A DNA stretch of 64,000 nucleotides from Sphingomonas sp. NFR04 (GTDB lineage: Bacteria; Pseudomonadota; Alphaproteobacteria; Sphingomonadales; Sphingomonadaceae). The notes under the pieces were generated by a model, which was not told the origin of the DNA, made no database searches, and was given only the letters and a program-made list of their open reading frames with translations. Location: contig NZ_FORV01000003.1 of the NCBI RefSeq assembly GCF_900114095.1, positions 434,001 through 498,000 of the forward strand, in the 5' to 3' direction. Positions 44,248 to 54,229 of the stretch are shown here, piece by piece; within the stretch, counting starts at the first letter, position 1, and each line of letters begins with the position of its first letter. Made by a program: the position numbers and the translations under genes.

Positions 44248-46524
44248 ATGGCCTTGACCGCAGCCGCCTCCGCCCGGGAAATCCTCACCCGCCTGCACGA
44301 CCTGATGGCGAAACGGCTGCCGGTCCAGTCGAAGCTGAATTCGGTCGTCAACATCATCGGCGAGGCGCTGCACAGCGAGGTCTGCTCGATCTACCTGCTG
44401 CGCGAAGGCGTGCTGGAGCTGTTCGCCACCCGCGGTCTGGCGCAGGAAGCGGTGCACGTCACCAGGCTGGGGCTCGGCGAGGGGCTGGTCGGCACCATCG
44501 CCGCGCATGTCGAGACGCTCAACCTCGACGAGGCGACCAGCCACCCCAATTTCGTCCACAACCCCGAAACGGGCGAGGACCGCTTCCACAGCTTTGCCGG
44601 CGTGCCGATCATCCGGCGCGAGCGGGCGGTGGGCGTGCTCGCCGTGCAGCATGTCGATCCGCGCCGCTATGCCGATATCGAGATCGAGGCGCTGCAGACC
44701 GTGGCGATGGTGCTCTCCGAACTGATCGCGAATGCCGAGCTGATCGACGCCACCGGCGGCACCTCCACCCGGCTCCAGCCCACCGCGGCGGGCACGATCC
44801 GCGGCTTCCGGCTGGTCGAGGGCATGGCGCGCGGCGTGGCCGTGTTCCACCAGCCGCGCATCACCATCGAACATACCGTCGCCGAGGATACCGAGGCCGA
44901 GCGCCACCGCGTCTATGCCGCGTTCGACAAGATGCGCGAACAGATCGACCGCATGACCAGCCAGGCCGAGTTCGCCATCGGCGGCGAGCATGAGGAGATC
45001 CTCGCCACCTACAAGATGTTCGCCTATGACGAAGGCTGGAGCCGCCGCATCAACGAGGCGATCGATTCCGGCCTGACTGCGGAGGCGGCGATCGAGCGCG
45101 TCCAGCAGCGCACCCGCCAGCGCATGCGCGAGATCGACGATCCGCTGCTCCGCGACCGGATGCACGACCTGGAGGACCTGTCCAACCGCTTGCTGCGCAT
45201 CGTCTCGGGCCAGCTCGGCACCGCCGCGCAGTTGGGGCTGCGGCAGGATTCGATCCTGATCGCGCGCAATTTGGGGCCGGCCGAACTGCTCGAATATGAC
45301 CGCCGGCGGCTGAAGGGCGTGGTGCTGGAGGAAGGTTCGCTCACGGCGCACGTCACCATCGTCGCCCGCGCGATGGGCGTGCCGGTCTTGGGTCGCGTCC
45401 GCGAGATCCGCCGCGAGGTGGCCGAGGGCGACCTGCTGCTGCTCGACGTGGGCGAGGAAAGCCTGTTCGTGCGGCCGTCGCTGGTGATGGAGGAGGCGTT
45501 CGAGGCCAAGCTCGCGCTCAGCCAGAAGCGTCGCGCGGCGTTCGCCCAGCTCAAGAACGTCGCACCCGTCACCAAGGACGGGCACCGGGTGACGGTGATG
45601 GTCAATGCCGGGTTGCGCGACGATGTGGCGGCGCTGGACCTGACTGGCGCCGACGGGATCGGCCTGTTCCGCACCGAATTTCAGTTCCTCGTCTCCGCGA
45701 CGCTGCCGCAGCGCGAGGCGCAGCGGCGGCTGTATCGCGACGTGCTCGAAACCGCCGGCGATCGGCCGGTGGTGTTCCGCACCGTCGATATCGGCGGCGA
45801 CAAGGCGCTGCCCTATCTCAATCACGACGAGGATGGCGAGGAAGAGAACCCCGCCATGGGCTGGCGCGCGCTGCGGCTGGCGCTCGATCGCGACGGTCTG
45901 ATGAAGGCGCAGGCGCGCGCGCTGATCGAGGCGGCGGCTGGACGCACGCTCAACGTGATGTTCCCGATGGTCTCCGAACCCTGGGAGTTCGACGAGGCGC
46001 GGGCGCTGTTCGAGGCGCAGCATGGCTGGCTTGCCGCGCGCGGGCGCAAGATGCCGACCGAGATCCGCTACGGCGCGATGCTCGAGGTGCCGGCGCTGGC
46101 CGAGGTGCTCGACCTGCTGCTGCCCAAGCTGCAGTTCCTGTCGATCGGCACCAACGACCTCACCCAGTTCCTGTTCGCCGCCGATCGCGCGCATCCCAAG
46201 CTGGCGCTGCGCTACGACTGGCTGAGCCCGGCGATCCTGCGCTTCCTCAAGCGGGTGAGCGACCAGGCGCGCGCCGCGGGCGTACCGGTGGCGGTGTGCG
46301 GCGAGATGGGCGGGCGGCCGCTCGAGGCGCTGGCGCTGATCGGGCTGGGCATCGACCGGCTGTCGATCACCCCCGCCGCGGTGGGGCCGATCAAGGCGAT
46401 GCTGCGCGGCCTCGATCGCGGCGCGGTGATGGCGGCGATGGACGAGATGCTGCGGCACCCAGAGGCTCCCTTACGCGACGTGCTGACCGCCTGGGCGGAA
46501 GCGCAGGGCGTCGAACTGGCCTGA
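44248..46524 (+). CDS. ptsP: PtsP, nitrogen PTS enzyme I with GAF domain
   Basis: A 758-residue protein with an N-terminal GAF sensor domain (about 20-165) followed by PTS enzyme I: the phosphorylated histidine lies in G-S-L-T-A-H-V-T-I (His368), and the C-terminal TIM barrel has G-L-F-R-T-E-F-Q-F-L and the PEP-binding G-T-N-D-L-T-Q-F motif. It phosphorylates NPr in the regulatory nitrogen PTS; the GAF domain senses small molecules such as glutamine. No other PTS gene is nearby, and lysC lies further upstream. Confidence 0.95.
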   Translation: MALTAAASAREILTRLHDLMAKRLPVQSKLNSVVNIIGEALHSEVCSIYLLREGVLELFATRGLAQEAVHVTRLGLGEGLVGTIAAHVETLNLDEATSHPNFVHNPETGEDRFHSFAGVPIIRRERAVGVLAVQHVDPRRYADIEIEALQTVAMVLSELIANAELIDATGGTSTRLQPTAAGTIRGFRLVEGMARGVAVFHQPRITIEHTVAEDTEAERHRVYAAFDKMREQIDRMTSQAEFAIGGEHEEILATYKMFAYDEGWSRRINEAIDSGLTAEAAIERVQQRTRQRMREIDDPLLRDRMHDLEDLSNRLLRIVSGQLGTAAQLGLRQDSILIARNLGPAELLEYDRRRLKGVVLEEGSLTAHVTIVARAMGVPVLGRVREIRREVAEGDLLLLDVGEESLFVRPSLVMEEAFEAKLALSQKRRAAFAQLKNVAPVTKDGHRVTVMVNAGLRDDVAALDLTGADGIGLFRTEFQFLVSATLPQREAQRRLYRDVLETAGDRPVVFRTVDIGGDKALPYLNHDEDGEEENPAMGWRALRLALDRDGLMKAQARALIEAAAGRTLNVMFPMVSEPWEFDEARALFEAQHGWLAARGRKMPTEIRYGAMLEVPALAEVLDLLLPKLQFLSIGTNDLTQFLFAADRAHPKLALRYDWLSPAILRFLKRVSDQARAAGVPVAVCGEMGGRPLEALALIGLGIDRLSITPAAVGPIKAMLRGLDRGAVMAAMDEMLRHPEAPLRDVLTAWAEAQGVELA

Positions 46525-46636
46525 CCATCCACCGGAATGATTTCCTCCCCGGCGTTGACAGCGATACGGCCGGGAGGGCATCCCCTGCAGCATAAGGCGG
46601 ACGTTCCAGGGTCTAACGCGTTCGCCGGAGGACAGA

Positions 46637-47563
46637 ATGCAAGGCGACATGCCCGAAGAATTCACCCCGACATCCGCGCGCCCCGGCGATCGTCTGCGCG
46701 CCGCGCGCGAAGCCATGGGGCTGGATCTCCCCGAGATCGCCGCGCGCACCCGCATCCCCCAGCGCCACCTCGAAGCGATCGAGCAGGGCACCTATTCCGG
46801 GCTGCCGTCGATCACCTATGCCAGCGGCTTCGCCAAGGCCTATGCCCGCGCGGTCAACGTTGACGAAGTGTCGATCGCGCAGGACGTCCGCGCCGAGCTC
46901 GGCCAGATCGAGCGGCCCGCCATCACCCCCGAATATCCGCTGCAGGAGCCGTCGCGCGCCGCCCCCGGCGGGATCGTCTGGTTGGGCGTGATCGTCGCGC
47001 TGGTGATCGTCGCCGGCATCGGCATCTGGTACGGCACCGACTGGTTCCGCGGCGGCAGCGCCTCGCAGGGCGACAGCCTGGTCCAGCAGCTCGAGCCATC
47101 CCCGACCCCCACGGCCCCCGCCCCCGCGCCGGCACCGACGCCGACCGTTCCCGCGGTCGAGCATGTCACCTTGGTCGCCCGCGGCCCGGCCTGGATCCGC
47201 ATCACCGACGCGACCGGCAAGAAGCTCGCCGAGAAGGAACTGGCCGCCGGCGAGCGCTATGACGTGCCCGACGATGCCGACCATCCGCGCATCCGCACCG
47301 GCCGCCCGGACCAGCTGCAGGTGCTGCTCAACGGCAGCGAAGTCGCCCCGCTCGGCACCGAGGTGAAGGTGGTCGAGGCCGAGCTGACCTCGGCGGCGCT
47401 GCGTGCCCGCGGCCAGCCGGGTGCTACCCCGTCGCCGACGCCGGACGCGACCGCCGCCGCGACGCCGCTGCGTCGCCGCAGCACCCCGCGCGCCAGCAGC
47501 ACCGATGCGACCGCGGCCCCTGCGGCCGCCACCACGCCGGCGGGTGACACGCCCAACCCCTGA
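46637..47563 (+). CDS. RodZ-like protein: N-terminal HTH, membrane helix and DUF4115 domain
   Basis: A 308-residue protein with an N-terminal Cro/CI-type HTH (G-D-R-L-R-A-A-R-E-A-M-G-L-D-L-P-E-I-A..), a single membrane helix (about 112-132, G-I-V-W-L-G-V-I-V-A-L-V-I-V) and a DUF4115 domain (V-A-R-G-P-A-W-I-R-I-T-D), then a Pro/Thr/Ala tail. RodZ links MreB to the cell wall; in sphingomonads the C-terminus differs and the exact role is uncertain. It is followed by the cpoB-tilS-ftsH genes. Confidence 0.85.
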   Translation: MQGDMPEEFTPTSARPGDRLRAAREAMGLDLPEIAARTRIPQRHLEAIEQGTYSGLPSITYASGFAKAYARAVNVDEVSIAQDVRAELGQIERPAITPEYPLQEPSRAAPGGIVWLGVIVALVIVAGIGIWYGTDWFRGGSASQGDSLVQQLEPSPTPTAPAPAPAPTPTVPAVEHVTLVARGPAWIRITDATGKKLAEKELAAGERYDVPDDADHPRIRTGRPDQLQVLLNGSEVAPLGTEVKVVEAELTSAALRARGQPGATPSPTPDATAAATPLRRRSTPRASSTDATAAPAAATTPAGDTPNP

Positions 47564-47645
47564 GGGGGTGGCGCAAGCGGGCGCCGCTTGGCTATAGCGG
47601 CGCCACGCCTCCGTTCCCCGGGAGGCGCGTAAGGATTGATCGACG

Positions 47646-48551
47646 ATGCGTATTGCTCTCGCAGCGGCACTGGCCTTTGCCGCGTTCGGCTTCAACGGCA
47701 CCGCCATGGCGCAGGACGGCAATGTCGGCCCGCGCGTCGACAAGCTGGAGCGCGAAATGCGCGCGGTGCAGCGCAAGGTGTTCCCCGGCGGCGCGGGCAT
47801 GACCGTCGAGCCGCAGATCACCCAGCAGGTCGACAACACGCCGCCCGGTGTGCCCGCGACCACGCCGCTGGCCGACCTGACCGAGCGCGTCGCGGCACTG
47901 GAAAGCCAGATCCAGACGATGACCGGCCAGGTCGAGCAGAACCAGTATCGCATGCGCCAGCTGGAAGAGGCGTTCGGCGCCTACAAGGCCGCCACCGATG
48001 CGCGCGTGAAGGCGCTGGAAACCCCGCCCCAGCCGGTGGCCGATGCGATGCCGACCGACGGCGCCGTCGCCGCCTCGGGCGATTCCGCCGCTGCCCCGGC
48101 GCAGCCCTCGGGCGACCGTGCCGCCAAGGTCGCCGCAGTGGGCAAGCCGAGCACCGGCGATGCCGGCGAGGACCTGTATCTCTACGGCTTCCGCCTGTGG
48201 CAGGCGAAGCTCTATCCGGAAGCGGCCAAGGCGCTGGAGCAGTACAAGGCCAAATACCCGACCGGCAAGCGTGCCAGCTTCGCGCGCAATCTGCTCGGCC
48301 GTGCCTATCTCGACGACAACAAGCCGAGCCTCGCCGCGGTCGCGCTGTACGAGAACTACACCAAGGACCCGAATGGCGAGCGCGCGCCGGACAGCCTCTA
48401 TTTTCTCGCCCAGGCGCTGGTGAAGCTGAACAAGCCGGCGGGCGAGGTCTGCAAGGTCTATGACGAGCTGAACAAGGTCTACGGCCCCGGCCTCTCGGCC
48501 GAAATGCGCGCGGGCGTCGCCAAGGGTCGTGCGGATCAGCGCTGCAAATGA
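47646..48551 (+). CDS. Tol-Pal associated protein CpoB/YbgF-like
   Basis: A 301-residue exported protein: signal peptide (M-R-I-A-L-A-A.. G-T-A-M-A), an N-terminal coiled coil (about 35-130, with E-R-V-A-A-L-E-S-Q-I-Q) and C-terminal TPR repeats (D-L-Y-L-Y-G-F-R-L-W-Q-A-K-L-Y-P-E-A-A-K). This coiled-coil plus TPR order is that of CpoB, which connects Tol-Pal with peptidoglycan synthesis at the septum. tol/pal genes are not in the window. The tilS GTG overlaps its end. Confidence 0.85.
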   Translation: MRIALAAALAFAAFGFNGTAMAQDGNVGPRVDKLEREMRAVQRKVFPGGAGMTVEPQITQQVDNTPPGVPATTPLADLTERVAALESQIQTMTGQVEQNQYRMRQLEEAFGAYKAATDARVKALETPPQPVADAMPTDGAVAASGDSAAAPAQPSGDRAAKVAAVGKPSTGDAGEDLYLYGFRLWQAKLYPEAAKALEQYKAKYPTGKRASFARNLLGRAYLDDNKPSLAAVALYENYTKDPNGERAPDSLYFLAQALVKLNKPAGEVCKVYDELNKVYGPGLSAEMRAGVAKGRADQRCK

Positions 48552-49542
48552 CGCGTCGCTGATCGACGCGATCGCGGGCGCGGACGTCGCCCGCTTCACC
48601 CCCGACTGGCTTGCCGTGGCGGGGCGACCGCCCAGCGCCGCTGAACCTATCGGGATCGCCGTTTCGGGCGGCACGGACAGCGTGGCGCTGCTGCTCCTCG
48701 CCCGTGCGGCCTTTCCGGGCGCCGTGCTCGCCGCCACCGTCGATCACGGCCTGCGCGCGGAATCGGCAGAGGAAGCCGCATTCGTCGGCACGCTCTGCAC
48801 GCGCATCGGCGTCCCCCATGCGATCCTGCCGCCGCGGCCCGAAATGCTGGCGGGCGGCAACCTGCAGGATCGTGCGCGAGCGATGCGCTATCGCTGCCTC
48901 GGCGACTGGGCCGTCGCCGCCGGTGCGCCATGGGTCGCCGTGGCCCACCAGCAGGACGACCTTGCCGAGACCTTCCTCCTCCGCGCCCGGCGCGGGGCAG
49001 GGCTGGGCGGCCTCGCCGCGATGCGCCCGAACCGGCCGCTGCGCACCGGCGCGCCGACATTGCTGGTCCGCCCGCTGCTCGGCTGGTCGCGCGCCGAGCT
49101 GGCCGCCTTGATTCACGCCGCCGGCATCGAGCCCGTCGAGGACCCGTCGAACCGCCATCCCCGCTTCGACCGCAGCCGCGCGCGCCGCCTGCTTGCAGAA
49201 ACCCCCGAACTGCCGCCGTCGCGCCTTGCCCTCGCCGCCACCAACCTGCGCGACGCCGAAGCGGCGCTTGACTGGGTAGCCGAGCGCGAGTGGGCAGAGC
49301 GGGCAGAGGTGGACGACGACAAGGTCGCGCTTGACCTCGCCGATCTGCCGCGCGAACTCCGTCGCCGCCTCGTCGCCCGCGCGCTCAAAACGGTGGCCGA
49401 CGCGCCGCCCCCGCGCGGTTCCGGGCTTGACCGGCTGATCGCCGCGGTGGATGCCGGTCGGGTGGCGACCTTGGCCGGAGTCGTGGTGCGACCGGGGCCC
49501 CGCTGGCAGTTCGCGCCGGCGCCCCCGCATCGATCACCATGA
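48529..49542 (+). CDS. tilS: tRNA(Ile)-lysidine synthase
   Basis: A 337-residue ATP-dependent tRNA modification enzyme that turns the anticodon C of tRNA-Ile(CAU) into lysidine. The PP-loop motif S-G-G-T-D-S (46-51) and H-Q-x-D-D-L-A-E-T-F-L-L-R-A-R-R-G-A-G are present. At 337 residues it lacks the long C-terminal domains of the E. coli protein, as in many alphaproteobacteria. The GTG start at 48529 lies inside cpoB; a later start is possible. It is just upstream of ftsH, a common pairing. Confidence 0.9.
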   Translation: MRISAANDASLIDAIAGADVARFTPDWLAVAGRPPSAAEPIGIAVSGGTDSVALLLLARAAFPGAVLAATVDHGLRAESAEEAAFVGTLCTRIGVPHAILPPRPEMLAGGNLQDRARAMRYRCLGDWAVAAGAPWVAVAHQQDDLAETFLLRARRGAGLGGLAAMRPNRPLRTGAPTLLVRPLLGWSRAELAALIHAAGIEPVEDPSNRHPRFDRSRARRLLAETPELPPSRLALAATNLRDAEAALDWVAEREWAERAEVDDDKVALDLADLPRELRRRLVARALKTVADAPPPRGSGLDRLIAAVDAGRVATLAGVVVRPGPRWQFAPAPPHRSP

Positions 49543-49610
49543 TCGACGTTGTTCCATTGTCATTGACGCCGCCGCGCCTATCTTAGGGCTTGAAAGGTAC
49601 CGGGTACACG

Positions 49611-51572
<1,962 letters not shown>

Positions 51573-51612
51573 ACGGTCTGGCATTGCCAGGTTCAGCTTC
51601 GCACCGATAAAG

Positions 51613-51647
51613 AACGCTCCCGGGAACCCCTCCCGGGAGCGTTTTTT
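51613..51647 (+). terminator. Rho-independent terminator of ftsH
   Basis: A perfect 13-base stem AACGCTCCCGGGA (51613-51625) / TCCCGGGAGCGTT (51631-51643) with a five-base ACCCC loop, ending in a run of six T (51642-51647). It is about 40 bases after the ftsH stop and is the clearest intrinsic terminator in the window; the next gene's ATG follows three bases later. Confidence 0.95.
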
Positions 51648-51650
51648 CTT

Positions 51651-52019
51651 ATGCGACGACTGTTTCTGGCGGCCGGTGGACTGATGCTGGTGGCGGTTCC
51701 CGCCCAGGCGATGAGCGTGGCCGACTTCCTCGCCAAGGTGAACGCGCTCAAGGCCAAGGGCGCGATGGCGATGTTCTCCTCCGACATCGGATTGCTCAAG
51801 CAGGAGATCGAAGGCGCATCGACCGCCTATCGCGGCGACCTCGCGGCGGAGGCTGCGGCGGGCAAGAAGCCGAGCAGTTGCCCGCCGCCCAAGGGGCAGG
51901 CGAAGATGAGCAGCAACGATCTGATCGCGGCGTTCGAGAAGATCCCGCCGGCGCAGCGCGGCATCAGCGTGAAGGCGGCGTTCGCTGCGATGATGCAGCA
52001 GCGCTTCCCGTGCAAATGA
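51651..52019 (+). CDS. Small secreted protein of unknown function
   Basis: A 122-residue protein with a clear signal peptide (M-R-R-L-F-L-A-A-G-G.. V-P-A-Q-A, cut near residue 20) and a short helical mature body with two cysteines (S-C-P-P-P, F-P-C-K) that could pair. I do not recognise it. The ATG starts three bases after the T-run of the ftsH terminator, leaving no room for a normal ribosome binding site, so a shorter start or leaderless transcript from within the terminator region must be considered. Confidence 0.6.
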   Translation: MRRLFLAAGGLMLVAVPAQAMSVADFLAKVNALKAKGAMAMFSSDIGLLKQEIEGASTAYRGDLAAEAAAGKKPSSCPPPKGQAKMSSNDLIAAFEKIPPAQRGISVKAAFAAMMQQRFPCK

Positions 52020-52147
52020 TCCTGTAAACATAGGATAGTATTGGCGAAATCCTCGGAACGGCGGTTGCTTGCAAGCGGTTGGTGAAGCGCCGTCCGGCAT
52101 CAACCTTGTCGGGCGCATCGATCACACGAAGCGCAAGGAGCGGACCG

Positions 52148-52636
52148 ATGGACTATCGCAAGCTGGGATTTGGACTGGGCGTTTTCTCGATCGGGCTCGG
52201 CATCGCCGAACTCGCCGCCTCGAAGCGCATCGCGCGCGGGCTTTCGGCGGAAGACCATGACGGCGTGGTGCGGACCTTCGGTGCACGCGAGCTGTTCGCG
52301 GGGGCGGCGTTGCTTGCCGGGCCGGCGCACAGCGTGCGCGTGTGGAACCGCGTGGCGGGCGATGCCATGGATATCGCAGCGCTCGGCCTCGCCGCGCGGC
52401 GGGCACCGCAGAACAAGGCGGTGTGGGGTGCGATCGCCTTCGTCGCCGCAGCAACCGCGCTCGATATCGTGACCGCGATCGGGCTGGATCGCACCACGGG
52501 CAAGACGCTGCCGTTGGGGCAGGAAGAGGAAGCCGATGGCGCCAGCCCGGCAGTCGCGGAGACGCCTGCAGTGGAGGATAAGGCCACGTCGATCGAGCCA
52601 GGTGGTGCCCAGGCCCTCACGCCAGCGGTCGGGTGA
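52148..52636 (+). CDS. Small membrane protein of unknown function
   Basis: A 162-residue protein with about three or four hydrophobic segments (V-F-S-I-G-L-G-I-A-E-L, E-L-F-A-G-A-A-L-L-A, A-I-A-F-V-A-A-A-T-A-L-D-I-V). The ATG at 52148 has AAGGAG eight bases upstream. Its C-terminus is Glu/Ala/Thr-rich. Relatives in sphingomonads are annotated as membrane or cyclase-like proteins without known role. It is not clearly in an operon. Confidence 0.65.
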   Translation: MDYRKLGFGLGVFSIGLGIAELAASKRIARGLSAEDHDGVVRTFGARELFAGAALLAGPAHSVRVWNRVAGDAMDIAALGLAARRAPQNKAVWGAIAFVAAATALDIVTAIGLDRTTGKTLPLGQEEEADGASPAVAETPAVEDKATSIEPGGAQALTPAVG

Positions 52637-52644
52637 CAACCTCT

Positions 52645-52776
52645 ATCCTCCCCCGCCAGGGGGAGGTGTCAGGCGCAGCCTGACGGAGGGGGCGGACGCA
52701 CGCAGGCCCGAGAGGTTCGTGCTTCCTCCCCCTCCGTCGCGCTTCGCGCGCCACCTCCCCCTGGCGGGGGAGGATC
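52645..52776. repeat. Palindromic repeat, family D
   Basis: The ends TCCTCCCCCGCCAGGGGGAGGTG and CACCTCCCCCTGGCGGGGGAGGA are near-perfect inverted repeats (about 23 bases), each also a small hairpin, with an inner GACGGAGGGGG/CCCCCTCCGTC pairing. It follows the membrane protein gene and precedes the convergent small hydrophilic gene. Confidence 0.85.
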
Positions 52777-52785
52777 ATCTGCGCC

Positions 52786-53028
52786 TTACTCCCCCTTGGT
52801 CGTCGCGTTCGGGTTCGGGCCGCCCTCATAGTTGACATGGCTCTGCCCGCCATGGCCCATCAGATGGCCTGGGCCTTCCTTCTTCGCCTTGTCCGGATAA
52901 GGGTTCGGATAGGCGCCGCCTTCGCTCTCGCCCGCGCTGCGGCCATGGGTGTCGACGTCCGAGACGCCGTCGGGCGCGCCTTTGTGCGCATCGCCCCCGC
53001 TCGCCTGCATCGGTTGCTTGTCGCTCAT
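52786..53028 (-). CDS. Small hydrophilic protein of unknown function
   Basis: An 80-residue Gly/Asp/His/Pro-rich soluble protein with no signal or membrane segment. The ATG at 53028 has GGAG eight bases upstream; an upstream in-frame ATG at 53067 is less likely. I do not recognise a domain. It is divergent from the Mn catalase and shares a 256-base gap with it; both could belong to a stress response. Confidence 0.55.
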   Translation of the reverse strand: MSDKQPMQASGGDAHKGAPDGVSDVDTHGRSAGESEGGAYPNPYPDKAKKEGPGHLMGHGGQSHVNYEGGPNPNATTKGE

Positions 53029-53181
53029 GTGCCGCGCTCCTGACTCTATGGGTCTCTCGTTCATCAACGAAGGGTCGCCGCTGCCCGTTCCATTGATCGG
53101 CTGGCTCGTTCAGCGCACAAGCGACAGCTATGTTGAAGAAGCCGGAACGACCCGCATAGTTCTGTCCACGAGGCAGTCCAG

Positions 53182-53195
53182 TTGATTCATATCAA
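53182..53195 (+). promoter_or_regulatory. FNR/FixK-type box upstream of Mn catalase
   Basis: TTGAT-TCAT-ATCAA is a perfect match to the FNR/FixK consensus TTGAT-N4-ATCAA and is fully palindromic in the arms. Its centre is about 96 bases before the catalase ATG, where an activator of a promoter near 53230 could sit. It also lies about 155 bases before the divergent small gene. Confidence 0.7.
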
Positions 53196-53284
53196 TCACA
53201 AATAATCGATCAGCGCAGAAGTATCTGAACCATGTGCTCGGCCATCCGCTGTCTTCCCGTACGCAATGCTCAAGGAGAGACTGC

Positions 53285-54187
53285 ATGTTCATGCACAACA
53301 AGCGCCTGCAATATACGGTGCGGGTGGCCGAGCCAAACCCGGTCCTCGCCTCGCTGATGCTCGAACAGTTCGGCGGCCCGGACGGCGAGCTGGCGGCGGC
53401 GATGCGCTACTTCACGCAAGGCCTCGCCGAGGATGATCCCGGCCGCAAGGACATGCTGCTCGACATCGCCACCGAGGAGTTGAGCCATCTCGAAGTGATC
53501 GGCTCGATCGTCGCGATGCTCAACAAGGGCGTGAAGGCGCATATCTCCGAAGGCGATATGGAAGAGGCCGAGCTGTACATGTCGCTCACGCAAGGCGGCA
53601 ACAGCCACACCCAGGCGATTCTCTATGGCGGCGGCCCGGCGCTGACCAACTCGGCGGGCGTGCCCTGGACGGCGGCCTATGTCGACAGCCGCGGCGACCC
53701 GACCTGCGACCTGCGCTCGAACATCGCCGCGGAGAGCCGCGCCAAGATCGTCTATGAGCGGCTGATCAACATCACCGACGATGCCGGCATCAAGGACGCG
53801 CTCAAGTTCCTGATGACGCGCGAGGTGGCGCACCAGAAATCGTTCGAGAAGGCACTCTATGCGATCGAGGACAATTTCCCGCCGGGCAAGCTGCCGGGCG
53901 TGCCGGAATATGCGAGCATGTACGTCAACACCTCGCAGGGCGAGGGCGACATGCTGGGGCCGTGGAACGACGGGCCGGAATGGGATCGGGTCGACGATCT
54001 CCAGCAGACGCTCCCAGCCGACAGTGGCGACGGCATGCCGACCGTGACGCTGGGTTCGGCCGATACCGCCGCGCTGACGCAGCTGGCCGAGCGGACCAAG
54101 TCCGATCCCTCGACCAATCCGACCACCGGCGCCGATCTCGCCGCCGGCCCAGGCGCGGGGCGGACCAAGAACGACGTGGAAGCCTGA
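53285..54187 (+). CDS. Manganese catalase
   Basis: The 300-residue non-haem catalase removes hydrogen peroxide with a dimanganese site. Ligand motifs are present: Glu35 in D-G-E-L-A-A-A-M-R-Y-F, E-E-L-S-H-L-E (Glu about 65, His68), A-E-S-R-A-K-I-V-Y-E-R-L and R-E-V-A-H-Q-K-S-F with the later His. The N-terminus M-F-M-H-N-K-R-L-Q-Y is the standard family start. AAGGAGAG precedes the ATG. It stands alone with an FNR-type box upstream. Confidence 0.95.
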   Translation: MFMHNKRLQYTVRVAEPNPVLASLMLEQFGGPDGELAAAMRYFTQGLAEDDPGRKDMLLDIATEELSHLEVIGSIVAMLNKGVKAHISEGDMEEAELYMSLTQGGNSHTQAILYGGGPALTNSAGVPWTAAYVDSRGDPTCDLRSNIAAESRAKIVYERLINITDDAGIKDALKFLMTREVAHQKSFEKALYAIEDNFPPGKLPGVPEYASMYVNTSQGEGDMLGPWNDGPEWDRVDDLQQTLPADSGDGMPTVTLGSADTAALTQLAERTKSDPSTNPTTGADLAAGPGAGRTKNDVEA

Positions 54188-54197
54188 ACCTTCCGCT

Positions 54198-54224
54198 TCC
54201 CGGCCGGGCACTGCTCGGCCGGGA
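54198..54224. terminator. Hairpin at the catalase / FrhB-like convergent end
   Basis: TCCCGGCCG (54198-54206) pairs with CGGCCGGGA (54216-54224) with a nine-base loop, in the 42-base gap between convergent genes. No T-run, so it may be a weak bidirectional terminator. Confidence 0.5.
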
Positions 54225-54229
54225 CCCGT

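Noticed and set aside
46555-46560. TTGACA as the -35 box of a promoter before the RodZ-like gene
   Set aside because: No acceptable -10 sequence occurs 16-18 bases downstream.
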